From assembly GCF_003590645.1 (NCBI RefSeq), contig NZ_CP031834.1, positions 3,348,501-3,412,500 on the forward strand: a stretch of DNA of 64,000 bases. Reading direction: 5' to 3'. This DNA comes from Mesorhizobium sp. DCY119 (GTDB lineage Bacteria; Pseudomonadota; Alphaproteobacteria; Rhizobiales; Rhizobiaceae). Below the pieces are notes generated by a model, which ran no database searches, was not told the origin of the DNA, and saw only the letters and a list, made by a program, of their open reading frames with translations. Made by a program: the position numbers and the translations under genes. Below, piece by piece: positions 55,169 through 64,000 of this stretch (its first letter is position 1; each line of letters starts with the position of its first letter).

Positions 55169-56374
55169 ATGCAGCGTGGTTTGTCGTTCCTCGTTGCCGC
55201 CGCGGTCGTCTGCGGGGGCTTTTATTTTCTCTTGAGCGGTCTGGTCGCCGGCGGCATGCCGGAAGCCCAGGTGGTTCTGATGACGGCCGCCACGGCATTG
55301 GTGCTGGCGCTTTGTGGCGCGATCTTCGGCCTGCTCGCCTATCGTCGCTCCGCCAGCGCCTCCACCGAGATCACCCGGCTCGCTTTGTCGGTCGACGCTG
55401 CGATCCGTGAACTGTCCTCGCGCGAGAAGCCCGGCTTGGCGAGCAATACCAAACGAGTTGCCAGTGTTTCGCGCAAGATCGAAGCCGTGCCGGCAGCCGC
55501 GCGGATCGAGCCGATCAGTCAACCGGCGCCCGTCGAACCGGTCGCGCCAAGCGCCACCATCATCACGCACCCTGCCCTGCTGCGCTCGGCTCAGGACGAC
55601 AAGCCGGCCGAGGCCATGGACGATGCAGCGGCTGCGATCCGTGATGCCTTGAGCGCGGGCAGGATCGAACTCAGCCTGCAGCCCATCATCTCGATCGCGC
55701 GCGGCGAAGCTGCCGGCTTCGACGTGTTCGCCCATTTGCCTCAGCGCGGCGATCGGCAGCTCGAACTGCGCCGTCCGGAAAATCCCTCCTCCGGCTTGCC
55801 GATGGCCGCCTTCGAGCGCCTGCTGGTTGCATCTTCCGTCCAGACCGCGATACGCCATCTTGGCGAGGCCAGCGAAGCTACCCCCCTGCATGTGGCGATT
55901 TCGGAAGCGTTGCTTGAAGACAGCGCGGAACTGGCCACGGTGCTGACCCTGTTTTCGCAGCACGCCAACGATGTGCGCTCAATCGTTCTGTCGATCCCTG
56001 CCACGGTGGTGGAGGGAGACAACAATCATGCGCAAGCGCTTGGGCTGCTGGCGCAGAGCGGCGTTCGAATTGCCGTCGAGGGTTGGTCGGGAAATGCCGA
56101 AAGCCTCGAACAGAGTGCCCGAGGCAAGATCGCTTTCATCAAGCTTTCGGCCAGCGAACTGCTCGACCCGGTGAATTTTCAGAAGATCGAGGCACTTCGC
56201 GAGCAGGCCGGCGCGACCGGCATTTCCGTCATCGCGACGGAAGTGGCGCTCGATGACGATGCCGTCGGCCTCATCGATCTCGGCATCGTGCTGATGACCG
56301 GCCCGCGCTTTTCGGGTCCGCGCCGCATCAAGGGCGGAACGGCACCGAACGTGACCCGCTCCGCTCATCTTTGA
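55169..56374 (+). CDS. Membrane protein with degenerate EAL domain
   Basis: This 401-residue protein has two N-terminal membrane segments (LSFLVAAAVVCGGFYFLL, then VVLMTAATALVLALCGAIFG), a charged linker and an EAL-fold domain from about residue 155. Catalytic residues are missing: the EAL position reads FDVFAHL, the DDFGTG position VEGWSGN, and the IAEG-type Glu region IATEVA; the Lys in AFIKLSA remains. It should not hydrolyse cyclic-di-GMP and may be a binding or scaffold protein. ATG at 55169 follows AAAGGG. It diverges from the HAD-ribF operon. Confidence 0.88.
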   Translation: MQRGLSFLVAAAVVCGGFYFLLSGLVAGGMPEAQVVLMTAATALVLALCGAIFGLLAYRRSASASTEITRLALSVDAAIRELSSREKPGLASNTKRVASVSRKIEAVPAAARIEPISQPAPVEPVAPSATIITHPALLRSAQDDKPAEAMDDAAAAIRDALSAGRIELSLQPIISIARGEAAGFDVFAHLPQRGDRQLELRRPENPSSGLPMAAFERLLVASSVQTAIRHLGEASEATPLHVAISEALLEDSAELATVLTLFSQHANDVRSIVLSIPATVVEGDNNHAQALGLLAQSGVRIAVEGWSGNAESLEQSARGKIAFIKLSASELLDPVNFQKIEALREQAGATGISVIATEVALDDDAVGLIDLGIVLMTGPRFSGPRRIKGGTAPNVTRSAHL

Positions 56375-56449
56375 CGTCTGAGATACTGGCGTAATCCCTT
56401 CGCCGGGGAGGACCTTGCCGCACGGCTTCGGGAGGCCTAGAGCCTGCAT

Positions 56450-56467
56450 TGCTCGCAGAAGCGAGCA
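56450..56467 (+). terminator. Hairpin between degenerate-EAL gene and LysE gene
   Basis: TGCTCGC-AGAA-GCGAGCA (56450-56467) is a perfect 7-bp stem with a tetraloop, extendable by GC pairs around a bulge. It lies 25 bases before the LysE ATG. It may end the upstream transcript or attenuate lysE; the following T-run is weak. Confidence 0.45.
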
Positions 56468-56491
56468 TGCTTTGTTGCAGCGAGGCCAGCC

Positions 56492-57124
56492 ATGCCCGAA
56501 TTTTCCAATATCGCGACCTTTGCCCTCCTCGCGCTCGGCATGGTGCTGACGCCAGGCCCGAACATGATCTACCTGATCTCGCGTTCGCTAAGCCAAGGGC
56601 CAGTTGCGGGATTGATCTCACTTGGCGGCGTGGCGCTCGGTTTCGTCTTCTACATTCTCTGCGCTGCCTTCGGCATCACGGCCTTGGTGCTCGCCGTGCC
56701 CTATGCCTATGACGCGCTGCGCTTTGCCGGCGCGCTCTATCTGCTGTGGCTGGCGTGGCAGGCTCTCAAACCCGGCGGGCGCTCGCCTTTCCAGGTGCGC
56801 GAACTGCCCAAGGACAGTCCGCGCAAGCTGTTCATGATGGGGTTGATGACCAACCTGCTCAACCCGAAGGTGGCAGTTCTCTATCTGTCGCTGCTGCCGC
56901 AGTTCATCGATCCGAAGGCCGGCAGCGTCTTCACGCAGCTTTTGGTGCTGGGTTCCGTGCAGATAAGCATCAGCGTGACCATCAACTCCATCATCGCGAT
57001 CATGGCTGGTTCGATCGCGACCTTCCTGGCCGGACGCCCTGTGTGGGTTGTCATTCAGCGCTGGATGATGGGCACCGTGCTCGCCGCGCTGGCGCTCAAG
57101 ATGGCGACCGAAGCGCAGCGATAA
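56492..57124 (+). CDS. LysE-family amino-acid exporter
   Basis: This 210-residue protein has the LysE/RhtB topology of six hydrophobic segments and the N-terminal motif GPNMIYLISRSLSQGPVAGL. The segment MTNLLNPKVAVLYLSLLPQFI is also family-typical. Such exporters move amino acids or homoserine lactone-like compounds out of the cell. The start is close to a hairpin. It converges on the MFS transporter gene (28-base gap). No LysG-type regulator adjoins it. Confidence 0.9.
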   Translation: MPEFSNIATFALLALGMVLTPGPNMIYLISRSLSQGPVAGLISLGGVALGFVFYILCAAFGITALVLAVPYAYDALRFAGALYLLWLAWQALKPGGRSPFQVRELPKDSPRKLFMMGLMTNLLNPKVAVLYLSLLPQFIDPKAGSVFTQLLVLGSVQISISVTINSIIAIMAGSIATFLAGRPVWVVIQRWMMGTVLAALALKMATEAQR

Positions 57125-57151
57125 CACTGCGCCCCATTATCAAACGGTCTC

Positions 57152-58684
57152 TCAGTCCATGTGGGCGGCGGCGGGAGCTCCACCTGCCGGCGCTACCTTT
57201 GGCTTGCGCAGCAGAAATGCCAGCGGGATGGCGCAGAGCGAAACGATCATCATCAGCTTGAAGTCGTTGACATAGGAGATCATCGCCGCCTGCTGGTTGA
57301 CGATGTTGTCGATCTGGGACAACGCGGTGGGATCGCCGGCGGCGGCAGCAGGCGACAGAGCCTTCAGCGTCTGGTTGAACGGCGTGATGTTGGCCGAAAG
57401 CTCGGCGTGGTTGACCTGAATGTTGCGGGTCAGAATAACGGACACCGCTGAAATGCCGATCGAAGAACCGAGGTTGCGGACGAGGCTGAACAAGGCCGTC
57501 GCGTCAGTGCGGAAGCCGGGAGCGAGCGTTGCGAAGGCCACCGTCGACAGCGGCACGAACACCAGCCCGAGGCCGAGGCCCTGGATGACACCGGATTCGA
57601 TAATCAGGTAATTGTCCATCTGCGGCGTGAAGCCGGACATGGTGTAAAGCGACTGCGCAACCAGCAGCAGCCCGGCGACGACCAGAATCCGGGCATCGAC
57701 CAGCCGCACCAGACGGCCGACGAGAATCATCGAGATCATCGTGCCGACACCGCGCGGCGCCATCACAAGCCCCGTCGTCACCGTCGGATAGCCGAAGATG
57801 TTGGACAGCATGGGCGGCAGCAGCGCCATCGAGGCCAGCAGGATGACACCAACGAAAAAGATGAAGACCAGGCCGATCGCGAAGTTGCGGTCGGCGAATA
57901 TCTTGGGATCGATGAAGGTATCCCTGCCGGTCGTCAGGTGAATGATGAACACCCAGAAGCCGACGAGCGACAGTCCGAGCTCGATCCAGATCTCGATGGA
58001 AGAGAACCAGTCGACCTCGGCGCCGCGGTCGAGCATGAGCTGGAGCGCACCGACGCCGAGCGAAAGCATGGCGAAGCCGAAGAAATCAAAGCCGCGCAGG
58101 CGCTTGGCGATGGACGGCAGATAGGCGGCCGAACCGAGAAAAGCGATGATGCCGACCGGCAGGTTGATGAAGAACACCCAACGCCAGTTGAAGCTGTCGG
58201 TAAGCCAGCCGCCGAGCGTCGGGCCGATGATCGGGCCAACCATGATGCCGGCGCCCCAGAGTGCCATGGCCTGGCCGTGGCGTTCCTTCGGGTTGATGTC
58301 GAGCAGAAAGGTTTGCGACAACGGCACGATGGCCGCGCCGAAAACGCCCTGCATCAGGCGGAACAGCACCATGCTTTCCAGACTCCAGGCGATGCCGCAG
58401 AGCATGGACGAAATGGTGAAGCCGACAACCGATGCGAGGAACAGTTCCTTGCGGCCGACGCGATCCGCGACCCAGCCGGTCACCGGCGTCATGATGGCGG
58501 CGGCGACGATATAGGACGTGAGAACCCAGTTGATCGTGTCGGCCGAAGCGCCGAGATCGCCGGTCATTGACGGCAACGCGACGTTGGCGATGGTGGTGTC
58601 GAGCACCTGCATCACCGTGGCCAGCATGATCGACACCGTAATCAGCCCGCGATGCGGGACTTCGGTGTGGGATGTCGCACTCAT
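57152..58684 (-). CDS. DHA2-family (EmrB/QacA-type) MFS multidrug transporter
   Basis: This 510-residue protein has 14 predicted membrane segments and the DHA2 signature motifs: DTTIANVALPSMTG near the N-terminus, WVLTSYIVAAAIMTPVTGWVADRVGRK (motif A) and GPIIGPTLGGWLTD (motif C). It should use the proton gradient to export drugs, with the HlyD-type adaptor encoded 84 bases upstream bridging to an outer-membrane channel. The operon is marR-hlyD-MFS, analogous to emrRAB. Confidence 0.94.
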   Translation of the reverse strand: MSATSHTEVPHRGLITVSIMLATVMQVLDTTIANVALPSMTGDLGASADTINWVLTSYIVAAAIMTPVTGWVADRVGRKELFLASVVGFTISSMLCGIAWSLESMVLFRLMQGVFGAAIVPLSQTFLLDINPKERHGQAMALWGAGIMVGPIIGPTLGGWLTDSFNWRWVFFINLPVGIIAFLGSAAYLPSIAKRLRGFDFFGFAMLSLGVGALQLMLDRGAEVDWFSSIEIWIELGLSLVGFWVFIIHLTTGRDTFIDPKIFADRNFAIGLVFIFFVGVILLASMALLPPMLSNIFGYPTVTTGLVMAPRGVGTMISMILVGRLVRLVDARILVVAGLLLVAQSLYTMSGFTPQMDNYLIIESGVIQGLGLGLVFVPLSTVAFATLAPGFRTDATALFSLVRNLGSSIGISAVSVILTRNIQVNHAELSANITPFNQTLKALSPAAAAGDPTALSQIDNIVNQQAAMISYVNDFKLMMIVSLCAIPLAFLLRKPKVAPAGGAPAAAHMD

Positions 58685-58705
58685 TGGACGTGGACCTGAA
58701 TGTCA

Positions 58706-58729
58706 CGCGTCCGCCGGAGAGCGGACGCG
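58706..58729 (-). other. Intercistronic hairpin between hlyD and MFS genes
   Basis: CGCGTCCGC (58706-58714) and GCGGACGCG (58721-58729) form a perfect 9-bp stem with a 6-nt loop inside the 84-base gap of the operon. It may stabilise or partially terminate the mRNA, lowering transporter expression relative to the adaptor. Confidence 0.45.
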
Positions 58730-58768
58730 GAGAATGTGGTTAGGCCGGCGGATTTCCCGCCGTGATAT

Positions 58769-59953
58769 TTACTGTGCCTTGCCGTCGGCCGCGTGCGCGG
58801 TCGGCAACAGGCCGGCAAAGCCGCGGCTGACGCCGGTGTCGACCGAAACCGAGGCGCTCATGCCGGTGCGCAGCGCGACGTCGAGGCCATCGGTGTTGAC
58901 CTTCAGCCGGACGGGAATGCGCTGCGTGACCTTGACCCAGTTGCCGGTGGCATTCTGGGCGGGCAGCAGCGAGAACTCGGCACCGGTGCCCGCGCCGATC
59001 GCCTGCACGGTCGCCTTCAGCGGACGGCCCGGATAGGTGTCGAGCGTGATGTCGGCTTCCTGGCCCGGCTTCATGTTGGTCAGCTGCGTTTCCTTGAAAT
59101 TGGCGTCTACCCAGGTGTCACCCGTCTCGACCAGGCTGAACAGCGCCGTACCGGCGCCGACGAACTGGCCGAGCTTGAAGGACGAAGCCTGCGCAACGAT
59201 GCCGTCCGCCGGGGCGCGAACCGTGGTCTGGGCCAGCGAATAGGCAGCCTGATCGCGGGCAGCGATTGCTGAAAGCACGGTCGGATGCTTGTCGGTCTGG
59301 ATATCCGGATCACCGCCAAGCGCCGCACGCGCACTGGCAATGCCCTGAACGGCAGCCGCATGCTCGTCCTGCGCCTTGGTCAGGTCGCGGCGCGCCTCGT
59401 CCAGCGAAGATTTGGCGTTGATGCCCTTCTTGGAGAGATCGGCAGCGCGGTCGAACTGCGACTGCAGAAAGACGATATCGTTTGCCGTCACACGCTCCTG
59501 CGACAGGGCCTGGCTGTAGGAGGCGCGAAGCCGCTCGACATCGAGGCGGGCGGCAGCAAGGGCTGCGTCGGCCTGCGCGAGCTTTATCCTGTAAGGCTCC
59601 GGATCGACCACGAACAGAGTGTCGCCTGCCTTGACCAGCTGGTTGTCGGAAACGTCGACCCCGACGATGCGGCCGGCAATTTCCGAGGCGATCGTCACCT
59701 TGGCCTGGCGCAGATTGGCGTTCTCAGTTTCCTGATAACGGCCACCGGTGACCCAGACGTAGCCACCGCCGACGACGAGCACCAGCGGCAGGGCCGCCAT
59801 AAGGAACAGGCGGCCGAAACGGCGCTTCTTGCGAGCCGGCGCAGGCACCGGCTCGACGTTCAGCGTCTGGGGAATGGTTACGGGCGGGGTGAGCTTTTCG
59901 GCCTCGATCTCCGTCACTTCTTCTTTGTCTTTAACTTTAGACACGGCGTTCAT
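58769..59953 (-). CDS. HlyD/EmrA-family membrane fusion protein
   Basis: This 394-residue adaptor has a cytoplasmic N-terminus, one membrane anchor (FGRLFLMAALPLVLVVGGGYVWV), then a periplasmic barrel-sandwich, alpha-hairpin (residues about 130-215) and beta-barrel region. The two lipoyl-like halves are IAGRIVGVDVSDNQLVKAG and TTVRAPADGIVAQASSF. The ATG at 59953 overlaps the stop of marR (ATGA), giving translational coupling. It works with the downstream DHA2 transporter. Confidence 0.94.
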   Translation of the reverse strand: MNAVSKVKDKEEVTEIEAEKLTPPVTIPQTLNVEPVPAPARKKRRFGRLFLMAALPLVLVVGGGYVWVTGGRYQETENANLRQAKVTIASEIAGRIVGVDVSDNQLVKAGDTLFVVDPEPYRIKLAQADAALAAARLDVERLRASYSQALSQERVTANDIVFLQSQFDRAADLSKKGINAKSSLDEARRDLTKAQDEHAAAVQGIASARAALGGDPDIQTDKHPTVLSAIAARDQAAYSLAQTTVRAPADGIVAQASSFKLGQFVGAGTALFSLVETGDTWVDANFKETQLTNMKPGQEADITLDTYPGRPLKATVQAIGAGTGAEFSLLPAQNATGNWVKVTQRIPVRLKVNTDGLDVALRTGMSASVSVDTGVSRGFAGLLPTAHAADGKAQ

Positions 59954-60420
59954 GCTGCTGCACCCTTTGGCATAGTCTCGCACGACCCTTCGTCGTCCGA
60001 GAGATTACTTACAACCGTCGTCAGGCCGTGAACCAAGGTCTGGCGCTCTTCCTGCGAGAGGCCCTCGAGGGCCTGCTCGAAAACTTCACCGGCAACTCCT
60101 TTGACCGCCCCGAAAGCCTCCCGGCTCTTTTCGGTCGGGAAGATCATGCGGACGCGCCGGTCTGCTGCGTCCGGGCGGCGTTCAATCCAGCCACTCTCTT
60201 CCATGCGGTCGAGCAGACGCGAAACGCTGATCGGCTCGATTTCGAGCAGTTCAGCCAGGCGTGCCTGGGCAATTCCCTCGCTTTTCACCACCCTTACCAG
60301 CAGGCGCCATTGCGCCGCCGAGAGCCCAAGGCCTCTGCCGAGCGTTTCGAAACGCTTGCGCATAAGCCGTGCTGCATCATGGATGAGGAAGCCGAGTTTT
60401 TCTGTGCCGTCCAAAATCAT
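59950..60420 (-). CDS. MarR-family repressor of the hlyD-MFS efflux operon
   Basis: This 156-residue winged-helix protein has the MarR pattern: IHDAARLMRKRFETLGRGLGL (dimer helix), ARLAELLEIEPISVSRLLDRMEESGW (recognition helix) and RRPDAADRRVRMIFPT (wing with the conserved DxRxR). As the first gene of the operon it is likely to repress its own promoter and the efflux genes, as EmrR does. Confidence 0.93.
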   Translation of the reverse strand: MILDGTEKLGFLIHDAARLMRKRFETLGRGLGLSAAQWRLLVRVVKSEGIAQARLAELLEIEPISVSRLLDRMEESGWIERRPDAADRRVRMIFPTEKSREAFGAVKGVAGEVFEQALEGLSQEERQTLVHGLTTVVSNLSDDEGSCETMPKGAAA

Positions 60421-60426
60421 GAGCGG

Positions 60427-60455
60427 GATATATTATGAGCATGCTCATGATTCAA
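60427..60455 (-). promoter_or_regulatory. Promoter/operator of the marR-hlyD-MFS operon
   Basis: On the minus strand TTGAAT (60455-60450), a 17-bp spacer and TATATC (60432-60427) form the promoter. The spacer is almost wholly the perfect palindrome ATGAGCATGCTCAT (60435-60448). A bound MarR dimer would directly occlude RNA polymerase. Confidence 0.7.
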
Positions 60456-60599
60456 GATACCAAACCACAGTGCTCGCAAATTTGTGATGCAGTGCACAAT
60501 GATCCTGACAGAGTGCTGTCAACATGCGGCCGCCCTGGCTTGACTCGATCCAGTTCAACCCTACGCTGCCATCGAAATTCGGCATTTGGAGGGGATGTC

Positions 60600-61361
60600 A
60601 TGAGGAAAGCGCTGGCGCTCACGCTAATGTGCATGGCCGCCGGGCTGCTCTTCACCGTCGCTTCGGCCATGGCTGCCCAGCGCACCATCTATCTGACCTT
60701 TGACGACGGCCCCCTGCCCGGCACGGAAACGATCCTCAAAGTGCTCGCGGACGAAGCCGTCCCCGCCACACTTTTCATGGTCGGCTCCCATGCCGAACTC
60801 ACCCCAGAGCGCGGCGCGCTGGTCGCCAAGGCAAAATCACTGCCGTTGGTGACGGTCGGCAACCACAGCTACAGCCACGCCAACAACCACTACCGGCATT
60901 TCTATTCGAACACCGACCAGGTGCTCGAAGATCTGGCGCGCGCCGACAAGGTGCTGGGCCTGAAAGGTCCGCCGATCTATGCCCGCCTGCCCGGCCGCGA
61001 CGTTTTTCGCCTGCCTGAAGTCTCCCGCAACGACGTCGCCATCCGTTCGGACGAGGAAGACCGGGAGATGGTGAGCTTCGAATTCGTCTCGGCCTATGGC
61101 TACTATCTCTACGGCTGGGACCATGAATGGGTCCATTATATTGACGGCAAGCCGGTTCAGAGCGTCACCAGTCTCGTCAGCGAAATAGATCACCTGTTCG
61201 GCTATGGCCGCTTGGTCAAGAAGAACAAGCTGGTGCTCCTGATGCACGACCAGATGTTCCAGGACGTCTTTCAGGGCGACAGCAATTTGCGAACCCTGAT
61301 CCGGCTTCTGCGCCAGCGCGGCTATGCCTTCGGCGACATCAAGACCTATGACGACGATTGA
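60600..61361 (+). CDS. Secreted polysaccharide deacetylase-family protein
   Basis: This 253-residue protein has a signal peptide (MRKALALTLMCMAAGLLFTV onward, cleaved near AMA-AQR) and the NodB-type fold. The catalytic and metal motif is TFDDGPLP, with the His pair in GNHSYSH; the third motif appears as ARLPGRDVFRLP rather than the usual RPPxG. The C-terminal MHD is present in LLMHDQMF. Substrate could be peptidoglycan or an exopolysaccharide. ATG at 60600 follows GGAGGGG; the longer frame begins inside the upstream operator. Confidence 0.9.
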   Translation: MRKALALTLMCMAAGLLFTVASAMAAQRTIYLTFDDGPLPGTETILKVLADEAVPATLFMVGSHAELTPERGALVAKAKSLPLVTVGNHSYSHANNHYRHFYSNTDQVLEDLARADKVLGLKGPPIYARLPGRDVFRLPEVSRNDVAIRSDEEDREMVSFEFVSAYGYYLYGWDHEWVHYIDGKPVQSVTSLVSEIDHLFGYGRLVKKNKLVLLMHDQMFQDVFQGDSNLRTLIRLLRQRGYAFGDIKTYDDD

Positions 61362-61501
61362 GCCGGCGGTCTGTCGGCGAAGGGAAGATTGAAGGGTACG
61401 ATGGCGACATTTGCTTAACCACCCTCGTCTATTGGCATGAGGTTCCAACGGCGCACCGGTGACCAAAGCAAATTTTTGCCGCATCTGCCCTCCCCAACTC
61501 C

Positions 61502-61530
61502 TTGACTCCAAAACCATGCGGGCCTATCTC
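61502..61530 (+). promoter_or_regulatory. groESL promoter
   Basis: TTGACT (61502-61507), a 17-bp spacer and TATCTC (61525-61530) form a housekeeping-type promoter ending ten bases before the CIRCE element. Confidence 0.65.
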
Positions 61531-61539
61531 ACCGGCACG

Positions 61540-61566
61540 TTAGCACTCACCCAAGATGAGTGCTAA
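61540..61566 (+). promoter_or_regulatory. CIRCE operator (HrcA binding site)
   Basis: TTAGCACTC (61540-61548) and GAGTGCTAA (61558-61566) with a 9-bp spacer match the CIRCE consensus exactly. HrcA repressor binds it and is released on heat shock; hrcA itself is not in the window. Confidence 0.95.
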
Positions 61567-61626
61567 CTACGGTCCGGTGATCCGGACGGAGGACTAGTTT
61601 CAACATCCGCACCAAGGATATTCAAA

Positions 61627-61923
61627 ATGGCAAAGTCGAAATTCCGGCCGCTGCATGACCGAGTGGTCGTTCGCCGCGTCGAATCCGAAGCAAAGACCGC
61701 CGGCGGGATCATCATCCCCGATACGGCCAAGGAAAAGCCGCAGGAAGGCGAAATCGTCGCCGTCGGTTCGGGCGCTCGCGACGAAGCTGGCAAGCTGGTT
61801 CCGCTGGACGTCAAGGCTGGCGACCGCGTGCTGTTCGGCAAGTGGTCCGGCACCGAAGTGAAGCTCAATGGCGAAGACCTTCTGATCATGAAGGAATCCG
61901 ACATCATGGGCATCATCGGCTGA
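61627..61923 (+). CDS. groES: Co-chaperonin GroES
   Basis: GroES caps the GroEL folding chamber. The 98-residue protein has the N-terminal [14 protein letters not shown], the mobile loop around [18 protein letters not shown] and the conserved [15 protein letters not shown] and the final strand IMGIIG. It is the first gene of the groESL operon, directly under promoter and CIRCE, with groEL 59 bases downstream. Confidence 0.99.
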   Translation: MAKSKFRPLHDRVVVRRVESEAKTAGGIIIPDTAKEKPQEGEIVAVGSGARDEAGKLVPLDVKAGDRVLFGKWSGTEVKLNGEDLLIMKESDIMGIIG

Positions 61924-61964
61924 TTTCCCGGTAACCGCACCATCCACTCAGAATTACGGGCTGA

Positions 61965-63635
<1,671 letters not shown>

Positions 63636-63675
63636 GAAGTCCATAAAGCACCTGTTTCTCAGGCAACATCTACGG

Positions 63676-63701
63676 AAAGGGCGCCCTCGGGCGCCCTTTT
63701 T
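63676..63701 (+). terminator. Rho-independent terminator of groESL
   Basis: AAAGGGCGCC (63676-63685) and GGCGCCCTTT (63690-63699) with the loop CTCG and a TTTTT run (63697-63701) form a strong intrinsic terminator 40 bases after groEL. Confidence 0.93.
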
Positions 63702-63825
63702 GCTTTGGAAAAAAGATTCAAAAAAATTCGCAACCGATGGAACCATCTTTGCGGCCGTGCATTTTACGGGTGTCGAAAGCTATCCAAAATGGAGAAATCC
63801 ACAAGGAAAAGCCAAGACAAAAAAG

Positions 63826-63869
63826 CGCTCCCCCATCCTCAAACGAGATGCGGGGAGCGTTTTTGTTTT
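63826..63869 (+). terminator. Second intrinsic terminator downstream of groESL
   Basis: CGCTCCCC (63826-63833) and GGGGAGCG (63852-63859), extended inward by CATC/GATG around one bulged C, precede TTTTTGTTTT (63860-63869). An A-run before the stem may let it work in both directions. The AT-rich stretch between the two terminators shows no credible gene. Confidence 0.8.
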
Positions 63870-63909
63870 CCGCCATCATTTTGATTTCATGTAATTTTTC
63901 GATTTTTTC

Positions 63910-63934
63910 GCAACCAATCCGGAACAGTCTCGTT
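63910..63934 (+). promoter_or_regulatory. EcfG-like general-stress promoter upstream of CsbD gene
   Basis: GCAAC (63910-63914), a 16-bp spacer and CGTT (63931-63934) match the alphaproteobacterial EcfG consensus GGAAC-N16/17-CGTT with one mismatch. CsbD genes are frequent general-stress targets. Confidence 0.45.
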
Positions 63935-63971
63935 GTGGAGGGCAAACAAACCCGAAACAGGAGATGCGGCC

Positions 63972-64000
63972 ATGGTGAACAAGGATCAGATCAAGGGCGT
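63972..64000 (+). CDS. CsbD-family stress protein, N-terminal fragment (cut by window end)
   Basis: Only the first nine codons are visible (MVNKDQIKG). The ATG is preceded by AGGAGA, and the residues match the usual start of short CsbD-like general-stress proteins. The rest lies outside the window. The call is supported by the start context and by the EcfG-like promoter, not by a domain match. Confidence 0.6.

Noticed and set aside
60435..60599. Extended N-terminus of the polysaccharide deacetylase
   Set aside because: It would start within the MarR operator and place 55 non-secretory residues before a clear signal peptide with its own GGAGGGG.
63700..63945. Short open frames on both strands between the groESL terminators and the CsbD gene
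   Set aside because: They cross the terminator hairpins, have no ribosome sites and encode unstructured sequence.

Overview
This window is a GC-rich chromosomal segment from an alphaproteobacterium of the order Hyphomicrobiales (Rhizobiales). The GroES/GroEL sequences, the DUF2093, DUF2270 and DUF4170 proteins, the CIRCE-controlled groESL operon and the rhizobial-type palindromic intergenic repeats together suggest the Phyllobacteriaceae (Mesorhizobium/Aminobacter-like). That placement is inferred from protein character; no database was searched. I see no prophage, transposase, CRISPR array, tRNA or rRNA.

Layout. 1-4.7 kb: the end of a zinc chaperone gene (aztD-like), a two-gene beta-oxidation operon (hydratase/dehydrogenase fusion plus thiolase) behind a promoter that carries a palindromic operator, and a DUF442 phosphatase. 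4.7-11.5 kb: tyrosine/homogentisate catabolism. An Lrp-type regulator diverges from hppD, a Phd/VapC toxin-antitoxin pair follows, and then an hmgA-MBL hydrolase-fahA-DinB operon diverges from its likely MarR regulator over a clear palindrome. 11.5-17.5 kb: kbl-tdh threonine degradation, an IPNS-like dioxygenase, an enolase-superfamily enzyme and glutaryl-CoA dehydrogenase. 17.7-24.4 kb: a GGDEF/EAL protein, a DMT exporter divergent from a MocR regulator, a MarR/membrane protein/ABM cluster, a composite palindromic repeat and a DUF2270 protein. 24.4-31 kb: a TMADH/StcD/DgcA-type demethylase, queF, an MttB-family methyltransferase and mutL. 31-41 kb: a palindromic repeat, a glycosyltransferase, and a lipid A/Kdo operon (pmbA-cysQ-DUF4170-DUF374-waaA-lpxK) facing DUF2093, followed by a VOC protein and a MATE pump. 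40.4-52 kb: rluB-type synthase-rsmD-M16-M16-patatin, then tadA, a lipoprotein, ileS and a MipA-like porin. 52-57 kb: HdeD, another palindromic repeat, a HAD hydrolase-ribF operon, a degenerate EAL protein and a LysE exporter. 57-61.4 kb: a marR-hlyD-MFS tripartite efflux operon with an operator filling its promoter spacer, and a polysaccharide deacetylase. 61.5-64 kb: groES-groEL with promoter, CIRCE and two terminators, then the start of a CsbD-like stress gene behind an EcfG-like promoter.

Most of the window is ordinary core chromosome. The most testable novelty is in the homogentisate operon. It has no glutathione-S-transferase-type maleylacetoacetate isomerase, but it carries a DinB-superfamily protein (a fold that includes thiol-dependent maleylpyruvate isomerase) and a translationally coupled MBL-fold hydrolase. 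A second idea is a scattered betaine/hydroxyproline catabolic set made of the flavoprotein demethylase, the MttB homologue without a corrinoid partner, the enolase-superfamily enzyme and the dioxygenase. Start codons were moved inward from the longest open frame wherever a Shine-Dalgarno sequence, an operator or gene overlap supported it.
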